From: Dendrolimus kikuchii
Lineage: Eukaryota; Arthropoda; Insecta; Lepidoptera; Lasiocampidae
Length of the DNA stretch: 64,000 nt
Assembly: GCA_019925095.2 (NCBI GenBank)
Contig: CM034392.1
Span: forward strand, 7,204,887 to 7,268,886
Reading direction: 5' to 3'
In this document: positions 13,001 to 25,000 of the stretch, piece after piece
Position numbering within the stretch: the stretch's first letter is position 1
Layout of the letters: every line of letters starts with the position of its first letter
Translations under genes and position numbers: made by a program
The notes under the pieces: model-generated
Seen by the model: only the letters and a program-made list of their open reading frames with translations
What the model was told of the DNA's origin: nothing
The model's database searches: none

Positions 13001-16000
13001 ATCTCTTCCAGGCAACCTAACTTAAGTAATATTATCGATGTAGGTAATGCAAAGCATTACATGGGACATAACTTAAATACACATACATAAACTACTTTAT
13101 AAATTAAATACATATACTTAACTAAAGTATATAAATACAGTACAGTATATAAAATATTTATAAGGTTCCGGTAAACGTTGTCCTGCTCTGAAAAAATAAA
13201 ATCTAAAACCCGATTCCAGCGCCACCTACCGGGTCTAACTGTGAATCTAAACCAACCCCGGACCTATTCAAACACAATTTTTTTACACCTTGTGTTACAT
13301 TAATGAAGTTTTAGTAGGGATCCATATTTTTTCTAGTAATAAATATATGCTATATTAATCTGGGATAATGTACCTAGCATTCTAATGGTGAAAGAATTTT
13401 TGAAATCGGTTCAGTAGTTTTTGAGTTTATTTGTTACAAACATACAAAAATACAAATCTTTCCTCTTTATAATATTAGTATAATTATATTTTATTAGTTA
13501 ACAGTATAAGAAGAATTAGGCATAATTATTTAAGATTGATGATTTATATAAATAATGAGGCTATATATATTATAATGTTTCATGGTCTTTGTATGCTATT
13601 TACGCTAATAACAACGATATACTGCTTACTACTTACAGAATTTAATCTATATAATTTATTCTCCAAAAAGGTGTAAGTTTTGTACAGAACAAACTTTACT
13701 TTTAAAATGTGGTAATTTGTAAGTGGAATATGCTTTTTTTGGATAGCCACAAAAAGCCCTTTCTCTCTTGCAACTGTACCTATATAATAAAAATTTAATT
13801 TAAGTGAGCCCCAGTGGTTCAGCTATTTCATATTATATAAGTAGTTACATTTTTAATAACCTTTTTATTACAGTTATGAATGGTTTAAAGACTTGGGTTT
13901 AAAGTGGTACGCTTTACCAGCGGTTTCAAATATGAGATTTGACTGTGGGGGTCTGGAATTCACAGGAACAGCATTTAATGGATGGTACATGGGAACTGAG
14001 ATTGGATGTCGCAATTTGTGCGATTCTAATAGACGTAACATTATAGAGGCAAGTAACCTATTTGTAAAAAGTAATTTCAATAATAGTAATCTATAATATT
14101 ATGACATTCTAAACATGCCGTTTTTTTACGTTGAAGCTATTAAAAAACAACTGGAATACACTACATAAACAAGGGAGAACACGATGCAATTTTTTAGATT
14201 ACTTGTCTGTTTGTTCGGCATTCACGTAAAAAACTACAGAACCGATTTCGATGCGTTGTTCGTTGATCAACAGCCAATTCTTAGACTTAAAATCTGCACT
14301 ACTTTTAATACCGGAAATCCTGCGGGAATTTGTTTTGCGAGTTTTCACTTATAAAAATTTATAAAGACAGAGTGGAGTGCCGCGGGCACCCCATTGCAAT
14401 TAAAAGAATACCGTAATCAGGCAAATTTACGATAGAGCCGATAGTGTCCGGTGATTTTGACGAGATAGTAATAGCAGAATTGGGCTCCAGGATTTAAAGC
14501 CACGTCGTTTAAACAGATAATTTGTGCGTTAGCCACTAAGATCCTAAGACTAATGTTATAGATGGAATATACACTTTTTTATGATGTAATAGAGTTTAAT
14601 TTATGTTACAATTAGTATCTAAAAGAGTTGTCGGTATTACTTTAATTAAAACAAGAACACATTTTTCAGAATGTAGCGAAGGAGATGGGTCTTGATACGA
14701 ACTCCTTTGTATCGTTGTGGAAAGATAAAGCCCTCGTTGAAGTTAATATTGCAGTGCTGCACAGTTTTCACAGAGATAACGTTTCTATTGTCGACCATCA
14801 TTCTGCTTCTGAGCAGTTTATAAAACATTTGGACAACGAGAATAAAAGTCGGTGAGTTGAGATATTATAATTAGACAGACTGTTTTAGCTACGTATTTTA
14901 AGTTTTTGACGAGCTAGTGTTGGAATCTCCAACAAAGAGTTTTTATTAATTTGGTATGGCATGGTACTGGCCGCCAAACATATTAAATGTTTGAATTTGG
15001 AACATAGATGTTCTTTTGTTTTTTTTATGTTTTTCCCCCCATTATTATTATTAAAATCGTCGTTATACGCCGCACGTGCAGTTTTCATTTATAATGAAGA
15101 TATTTACAGTCGACAACAAATTAACATTTAAAGAAGTGTTTAACATATTCTTTTTGGTCCTTCGAGCCGGATCTGAACCAGCGACCTATGGATAGAACGC
15201 TTTTTTGTTTGAGCTCTAATCAGAGATGTTCTTTAAAATTTATTGTAGTTGTTGAATAAAATATATAAGATTTAAGATCTCGCAAAATTTAATATCTCAA
15301 AAAAGTAGAAATAATCTCCAAAACAGCAAACATAATTGATGCACAGCTATCCACGTGTGTCTTTGAGTGTTGTGTAATATTTTGTGAAATAAATATTAGC
15401 AAACAGGTTATTTTATTTATAGTAAGCTCTGATATATTCAATACCAGGGATATTTATTATATTGTTGACACTTGGTATCCTGGAAATAAACATTTAAACA
15501 TCGTTAAAGAGGTAGTAGGAAAGAATTTAGAAGTTGTTATGTAAATAAGAAATTAAAAGCGACGAACAAAAGTCAATAAGCTTTCACTCGTTTCGATAAA
15601 AAAATGACTGAACTCTAAGAATAGATAGATAGATAGATAGATAACTCTTTATTGTACACCAATACAAGTATGAACTTAAAGACTAAAATTATATCTAGTT
15701 ATGTACAAAGGGCGGTCTTATCGCTAAAAAGCGATCTCTTCCAGACAACCCCAGAATATAAATAATATATAATAATATATATATAAATAATATATAATAA
15801 GAATTTCTTCTATAAAAGCATAACTGCAATCTAGACTAATAATTCAGTGCGGTTTAAGCATAAACTGCCTTGGGTATAGCATAAAATAGGAAAGTTTGAG
15901 TTGATTCGCCTGTTCCTAATTACCTATTAACCAATGGATCAGTTTGTATAAAATGAAATTGAGATGAGTTAATTTTGTTTCAGCGGTGGTTGTCCATCTG

Positions 16001-19000
16001 ACTGGATATGGATAGTGCCTCCGATGTCCGGGTCTCTTACGTCGGTATTTCATCAAGAAATGGCTTTATACTACTTGAGACCGTCCTATGACTATCAGGT
16101 AAGTAATTAAATTCTAGAAGATAATAGTTACTGATAATCCCAATGATGCTAAATTTATATAAAATTTCATATTACTGTCCTTGCCTTGTTTTTTGCAAAT
16201 CATAATTAACTTCCCGTAGTTTGCATAATTTTCAAGAAACAAATATATATCAAACCCAAAGTTGCGGATACATTATCATGTTTCCAATTCTTGACATTAT
16301 GTTGTAGAAATCGTAAGATCATAACTCATCTTATCGGTTTTGTTTTACTTGTGAGCGCATTTTGCTTAACTTGTACATATAATTATTACCTGTCGATTGT
16401 CGAAAACATTAAAATTACGTTTCACAAAATATGGATATGATAAAATATATATTGATAAAAATCATCGGGAACAGAACGGTTGAGCGTATAATCCGTATTT
16501 AATCTCAATCTGTTTGTTTGTTGTGGAATGAATTACTCCGTGTTGGGTTTTGTTACCCGTATCTGATCCCCAATAATTGGGTACGTTGAAATGACTAACG
16601 ATGCGGTATTATAGGCTACCTGTTAACATTGTGGACTTATCCTATGTTACTCACTACATAAAATGCTACTCTAGTCCTGTGCCTCTTAAATTACAATCAG
16701 CGACTCTACCATACAAGCCTGAATTCAGATACCTTGGTTCACTACTGCAGAGTAATTGTGATATGATAGAGTATGGATGTAAGGACAAGAATCAATGTAG
16801 CATGGCTAAATTGAAGACAGGTAACCGGTGTGACGTTCGACAAACTAATGCCACTGAAACGAAAAGGTCAAATATATAAATCTGTCATACGACCAGTCAT
16901 GCTATACGGGGCGGAATGTTGGGCCACTAAAGTGATAAACCACAAACGTCTCCACTCAGCTGAGATGAGAATGTTGAGATGGATGTGTGGTGTTACAAGA
17001 ATGGATAAGGTGAGAAATGAGTAGGGGATCTGTGAAAGTTGCACCCGTGACAAAAAAATTAAGAAGAAGAAGATTAAGGTGGTATGGACATGTAATGAGG
17101 AGTGATGAAAGTCATCTGACAAAAAGAATGTTAAACTACAAGATGTATGGGTACAAATGTACAGGTAGACCAAAAAATTGATGGATGGATTTTGTGAAGG
17201 ATTATATGATGATTTGTGGTGATGAATGTCAGAATAGAGGAGTGTGGAAGAAAAGACATATTGTGCCGACCACAAATAATTGGGATATTGTGAAAGAAAA
17301 GAGATAAAATGATTGTTTTTATTTGTTTTAATAAACCAAACTTATATTCAAAATAGTTAGAATCTATTTCTTTTTTTGTATGTTGTTTTTGAAAAAAGGG
17401 AGAGCTCTTGCAACTGCAAGTTTAACAATAATGCATGTTTAAAATTTTGCTTACAGTATTGCAGTAGTTACTGTAAGCAAAATTTTAAACATGCATTATT
17501 TTTGTAATATCCCCAGTATATTGTATAAACACGGCATGTGTCTGCAACTTTATTTTAACAAAGTTCGCCTCGGAAGGCGCTTGTATAAAATAAACAAATG
17601 TCTAATTTCATTGGCAAACATCGGCCTAAATTTCACGTCAAACGCTTGTTTGTGCTTCGGTGCTAATTTCCTCAAATGGTTTATAGTTCCTTAGAATCAA
17701 ATCATCAAAGTATCAACTAGAAAATTTAGCATACTAGCTTCATTAACTTTAAGACTAAATTGAAATTAAAAATTATATTAGAAAAATAAGGTTTTTATAT
17801 TCAAAAAGAAATATGAGTATTGACAGCACACAGCTTAGCCGAACCTAATGAAAACACACATATTATGTCAGAAATTACTAAGACTTAGATTATCCGGTGT
17901 CCTTAAATAAAGAAAGAAAATACTTTTAACTTTTCTTAATTCGTACGTACCTGAATTGAAAATACAGGTCCGCAAAAAAAATGTGTGTTGGGATTTTCTG
18001 GCGTATTTTATTCCGCCAAACACGAATCTGAAGTCAGAAGTGGGTTAATGAGCAATTAAACAAGAAAACCCCAAAAAACCGATAAAAATAAAAAAAAATC
18101 AGTAGTCAATCGATTTTGAGTTTTGCATTTAACCCTTGATTTGCTTATTAACCCCTAAATTCTGACTTCAGATTCGTGCTCAGCGAAAAAATATGACAAT
18201 ATGACATCCAAAATGCACGCCTTTTTTGTGGACCTGTGAAATCATTGTAGTATATGGAAAAAATAATTGTGGACTTCAATATAATTATTGTTTGTTTCGT
18301 ATTAAGTACATCTTCCAATTCTAGAAAAGTAAAACCAAATTATGTTAATATAATTGGGAATAAAAAAAAATGGGAACAGGAAGTTAGTCGTATCCCCCGA
18401 ACGTCCAAATAAAGCGTAGCCAAATGTTACAGGATCCACCATGGAAAACTCATAAATGGAACAAGTCAGACGGTACGAAAGCAGTTCATAGAAAGTTCCA
18501 CTTTAAACAGATAGCACGAGCCGTGAAGTTTACTTCAAAATTGTTTGGACGAGCACTCTCTAAGCGGATCAAGGCGACGATATTGTATGCGACTGAAACA
18601 GGCAAATCTGAACAGTATGCTAAGGAATTAGGGACTATATTTGGACACGCTTTCAATGCTCAGGTGAGATCTTGTTGTTGATATATTCGCTCACAAACGT
18701 GAACAGTTAGTCCCGGAGCTCCTTGTTTCTGTGTGTGTCTTCAAGCTGACTTAAGGCAAAATAACAGATTTCACACGTCAGTAATCTTTGTGTGTTCATG
18801 TGCCTGTTTCCTCGCAACGTTTTCCTTTCCATCAGTAAAGTAGAGGAACATAGCAATTCAGAAATATTATAATAAAAATAATAGAGAGAAACTTATTATA
18901 CAGGTGAATTTTCAAGTGGGCTTTCAGGGCCAAATAAAACTAAAGTAAATTATACAAAATAGCGAAAAACACACAGTGGAGCTTGTAAGGATCAACTTCT

Positions 19001-22000
19001 GTGAAGGAACGTCTAACGACGAAATAAGGGTAAAGGTTGGTTTTGAACAAAACAAAACACTTCATTTTATTCAATGTGGAAATGATTCTATTTTAAATAG
19101 ACGTCTATAAATTAACATAAGAAACCCATGTTATTTTACCCCATTCAATCAAATCAGTCCATAGATAAACATTAATTGCTTTTAAATGGAGGTGCGGTCA
19201 AATGGCCAGCAAAAAATAATATTTAATCATGTATGGAAAATAGAATATTTAGTTCAAAATTGTTGTTCTTTCCCTTGGTTTACCGTTTGACACTCCGTCA
19301 CAGAAATTGATCTTTACAAGTTGCACATAATTTGGTACAATAATACAGGTTGTGTATATTTTTTCAAAATCTGCCGATTCGATTCCTAACAACGGTAATT
19401 GGTTTTTCAGAAATCACTTTTTTTCAAAATATCACTTTAATTTTCGTTTGTCTGTGTTCTGTGTACTAAGCAGGCTCGGAAGTTGTTGTCCTGCTCTGGA
19501 AAATGAAAACCTAGAACCCGATTCCAGCGCCATATACCATATCCAATTGTGAATCTAAATCATTGGGGGACCCATATGAACAAACGCAAACAATTCATCA
19601 AAATCGGTCCAACCTTTAGGAGAAGTTCAATGACCTATACACTAATAGAAATACACACGAACAGAAGAAATATAAAGATAAAGCATGCCGTTATTAACAG
19701 TTTATAATAGTAATAAGAACTCTGAACGAACTCTGATTAAAACCAAAACTTGGAAATGCAATATATAGGTCAACGATAAAGCTTAAATCTTTCATTATAA
19801 AATTGATTACACATATTTTTTTAATGTACTTTTAGGTCCAATGCATGTCGGAATATGACATGTTTTCAATAGAACACGAAACTTTACTTCTTATCGTAAC
19901 ATCTACATTCGGTAATGGAGAGCCACCAGCAAATGGAGTCGTACGTATACCAACTATTATTAAAAATATTGATTTTAGTTAAAGGGTAAAGAATGAAATT
20001 CCTTATTATTTGTTGTAGGCCTTTGCTGAACATTTATTTCAAATGTTATGTAATGAGACTAATAATAAAAATCAAGATGACCAATCAGGCGACTTTAATT
20101 CAGGGTAAGTAATAAAATTATATTTTGGACTCTTCTTGTTTATAATCTGTGTTGCAAGTGTTTAAATGCTACAATTATTGGTCTTTTATTTTCAGAACAT
20201 TTAAAGCTCCGACCCCGAAATACCTTATGAGAACCAACAGTATGATGTCACCAACTCATGAATATAAACGACAATTAACAAGATTGGAGTCCAATAAAAG
20301 TAAGCCTCAGACAAATGTGAGACATTAGGATGAAACTACATATACATATATAGAGCTAACCGAACGTATTTTTCTAGGTAGTGTAGCGGGAACATCATCT
20401 ATAGAGCAAATTGGACCTCTAAGCAATGTTTGCTTTGCAGTCTTTGCTCTAGGATCAAGTGCTTATCCAAAATTTTGTAATTTTGGTAAAACAGTTGACA
20501 AAGTTCTCGGGGATTTGGGAGGTGAAAGAATATTAGAATTATCTTGTGGCGATGAATTGTACGGTCAAGAACAACAGTTTCGAAGCTGGTCTTCTAATAT
20601 CTTTCATGTAAGTCAATACTTTACTTTTATCATTTAGATCTGTATACCGCGATATTAAATGATTAGGTAATTATTAGCTTTTTAACGATTTCATGCATTT
20701 CAGGTTGCGTGTGAAACATTTTGTTTAGATGAAAATGACATGGTGAAAGATGCGAAAAGAGCTCTAGACACGGTACCATTATCAGAAGAAACAGTACGAT
20801 TCGGTAAACCATCAGGAAACATCACTTTAAAAATAGCGCTAGAAACTAGTTTCAGAAAACAGTTAGTCACTTGCAAAGTGAAAGAGAGCAAATACTTGGG
20901 AGATTACACTGATGATCGTGCAACAATATTTGTTGATATAGAACCCGATGTAAGTGACTTAACTCATTTACTTGTATCTCTTCAGTAAACATATCATAAT
21001 CATCTGTTAGACCTTATAATAAAAGAAAGATTATATTAAAATAACCCTTGATATAAAATCTTTTCACTAAATATTAATTTAGTTCTTTTATCATAAGTTG
21101 CTCAATTCAAGTGAGCAAATACAACGCTATTTACTAAAATAGTTATTAAGTCTAATTTACTGCATCCTAAGATTTGTTTTCCTTATTATTTTCCAAAATA
21201 ACATATTTATTTTGAATGTTTCTATTTCAGACGGAAATGAAATACGACCCTGGTGATCACGTTGGAGTTATGGCATGCAATAAAAAAGATATAGTAGATG
21301 CGGTTCTTGAGAGATTGAAAAATATTGATGATTTTGATAAAGCTGTACAGTTGCAAGTTATGAAAGAAACACTTACGCCCACTGGTAACTATAAAAGTAG
21401 TGGTCTAAATATAAAACGAGTATCAATATATTGTATTGTCAAAAACCCTTGTTTTGATATTTACTTTGGTATACTTTAATATTGTCTTTTAAATAAACTT
21501 CTTGCTTTTTTCGATAGGTGCAGTAAAAACCTGGGAAAGACATGAAAGATTACCAGCAGTGTCAGTCCGTCAAATATTTACAAGATTTTTAGACATAACT
21601 ACACCACCATCGACTACAGTTTTAAAATACTTTGCCCATTGTTGTACCGATAAAGATGAATCTCAGCAGTTAATAGAATTGGCCACGGTAATGTAATTTA
21701 ATTTATAACTTTATTTATTTTCCGTATACAATCATCATCATCATCATCCTAGCGTTAAATGTGGGTTACGTTTGGAGCGGATATTTGGAAGCCCGAGGTC
21801 CGCTTTGCTACTTTACTATGTTCAGTATACAATATCTGAATGAAAATGAGATGGTTGAATTTTGGTATATTTGTTAATAATAACTTTTAAACAAATATAT
21901 CTTTCAATTTATCAAGAGGTTATTTTATGCTCAGGTTTATAGGTAAACCAAAAACCACATATAATCAATAATAAATAAAATTTTGCAATGTAATTTTGAA

Positions 22001-25000
22001 AACCAAACATAATTTATATGACACATTGCAATAGTTAGGTATCGAGTAGAAATTTATTTATGTTTATTAAATTTAATCGCATTATTAATTGCTTGTAATA
22101 AATTTAAATTTTATAAATTAAAACAAGTGTGACTACAACAACTAAGTCAAAATTTCCATTTTATTGCTGAAAGCAATTTTATTTCCATCTGATCAAACAG
22201 TACTTGAGCCATAGATTACAACAATTAGAAATTCAAAAAGGTACCAGTACCGTCAATCGTACTGTTCCATCACTAAAAATTGCAAATGTATTCAATGATT
22301 AAATATTCAAATTTTGACGAACGGATTCCTCAGAACATTTGGTATTTTATTTCATTCAATGTTGTCTATAAATAAGTATAAAATATACTTTACTGTTGAC
22401 TGTAAGAAACAACAAAACCAAATAGGTACCGAATCTACTAAAAATAATAGAGTTATAAAATAACGTAAAACTATTGCTGGTATTGTTGTTATTTGAAATT
22501 TAATAATTAATACTAATATCATAAATACATAGAGTAATTTGTATATTAATAAGTTCTAGTTTACCTATTTCATAATCTTCCAAAACTCTTACGATGTTTT
22601 AAGTATGATCATGGTATGTTTGAATTAAGTTTTGTTTCCAGGATTCAAATAAATATGATGATTGGAGACATTACCATTATCCTCATCTAGCTGAAGTTCT
22701 GGCTCAGTTTCCATCCTGTAGACCTGAAGCTTCTTTACTGGCAGCTTTATTGTCACCGCTACAACCAAGATTCTATTCAATATCTTCATCACCACTGGCA
22801 CACCAAAATAGAATACATGTAACCGTTTCTATTGTAGTTTATAAAACTCAAAGTAAGTATTCTCAACTCATAAATTGTATTTGAGAGTTAAATTATACTC
22901 AAACTAAGTTTTCCTATCGTTTCTATTATAAAATCTATTAGGTTCTCATTTACCTGTGTGAAACATGGTCGAGCCTACATAATATATATCATTGTCTTTC
23001 TCTAACAATAAAGACATTTATCTCAAAATCCACTCCATAAAACTGACAGTACCGTATCATCCTTTAGAAACATGTATATCAATTAATATAATTTAATATT
23101 TTTATGTATTAATTTTAATCACATCTTAGAATCACAAATATTCGTTTTTTTTCAGATGGCGAAGGTCCGCTCCATTATGGAGTATGTTCAAATTATCTCC
23201 GAAACCTCAAACCAGACGACGAAGTCCTAGTCTTTATTAGAAAGTAAGATATTTATATGCTCAAGTAAATTAAACCAGATATTTTCAAGTATTTATTCTA
23301 ACAAGCAAGTCATACTTAAATTAAGGCTTTTTTATTACTTTCATACTATCTCTTTTTGTAAATAAATCACTAGTTTTAAAAGGTACACATACATTTTATA
23401 ATATATCGAACGGAAATCCTTCCACACCCCAACAAGATTATCAGGGATCTATATCTCTTTCTTTACGTGTTAGTTGTATTACGTTTCTACGTTTATGTTT
23501 TTCATCTGTTATAACATCTTATTATTTTATGCTCTTTTATTCTTATTTTATGCCTAACTAAGACCTATCCTAACCATCAGATTTAGATTTGCTTAAGTTT
23601 TTAAAATAGTAAGGCAACTCTTAATCGTCTGTTCTAACTTGATGTGCTTCCTTACAGTGCACCTAACTTCCACATGCCCAAAGACATGTCAGCACCGCTT
23701 ATTTTAATTGGCCCGGGCTCCGGTATAGCACCATTCAGAGGTTTCTGGAATCATCGGAGACATCAGCTAAAGAACCTGGTACCAAACAAACAGACTGCAG
23801 GTTCAATGTGGTTATTCTTTGGCTGTAGATGCAAAGGGATGGACTTGTACAAAGAAGAAAAAGAAACGGCATTAGCTGATGGCGTTTTATCAAATGTTTT
23901 ATGTGCGTTATCTAGAGAACCATGTATTGACAAGGTAAAATATAAATATACTTTTTAATATAAGTAGCCGTCACAAGAAAAGACAAACCATTACAATTAC
24001 TTACAACAATTACTAGCAATTAATTTTAATTTTTATTTTCAAGTGTAGGAATGAGACATGAACATGATACTGATGCTCGTGAATAGCAAGATAGTGTCTG
24101 CTTTCTATGGTATTTTTGGACCTTTCATATTGAGTGACTTCAGCAGACAGGTAGACGGCAGACCTGCTAACTAAAACACTTTGGTGTTCCAAAAAGTTAT
24201 AATATGCCAGAGATTTTTGATCGACGACGTTTCCTGACTGCATTGATTTAGTGAACTCCTTACCTAGCAAAGAGAAAATATTGTCTTTAAAATTTCAATA
24301 GTCACGCGTGATATCGGAGTGCCATCTCAGCCTTTATAAAAGTTTAGCACTTAAGAATTTAGCTATTTTAAAACCTGGTCGTTTTTCAATCTAAGTCTAA
24401 CAGATTTAGTATAAAATGAACAAATATCTATATTACAGAAACACGTCCAAGCTCTCCTTGAAGACGAAGGAGCTGCTGTCACAAGAATGCTGCTAGACGA
24501 GGAAGGTCATTTTTACGTATGCGGAGATTGTAAGATGGCTGAAGAGGTTCAACAAAAACTTAGATCCATAATCAAGAAACACGCCAAAATGTCTGATGAT
24601 GAAGTGGATGAATTCATCTTGAGTCTAATGGTGAGTTATACAAATTAATTACAGCTTTGCTCGCTTGGTAGTTTTGTTTGCAAAAAATTCGAGAGCAAAA
24701 GTCACGAATTATCTGGTATATAACGTTCATGCTCATTATGATCATGATTATTGCTGTTAATGATATTAGATGGATCATCTAAAATTTAGATTCTAAATTG
24801 AATCAGTTTGCTTGAAAGGCATAGAACTAAAACTATTGTAGCTATATTTTTTTTAAATTCATATTTCTTTATATCTTATAATTCAATTTATATTGTTACA
24901 GGATGAAAATAGATACCATGAAGACATATTTGGCATCACCCTAAGAACAGCGAAAGTACAAAGTGATTCAAGAGAATTTGCAAAAAGAATTCGCCTTGAA

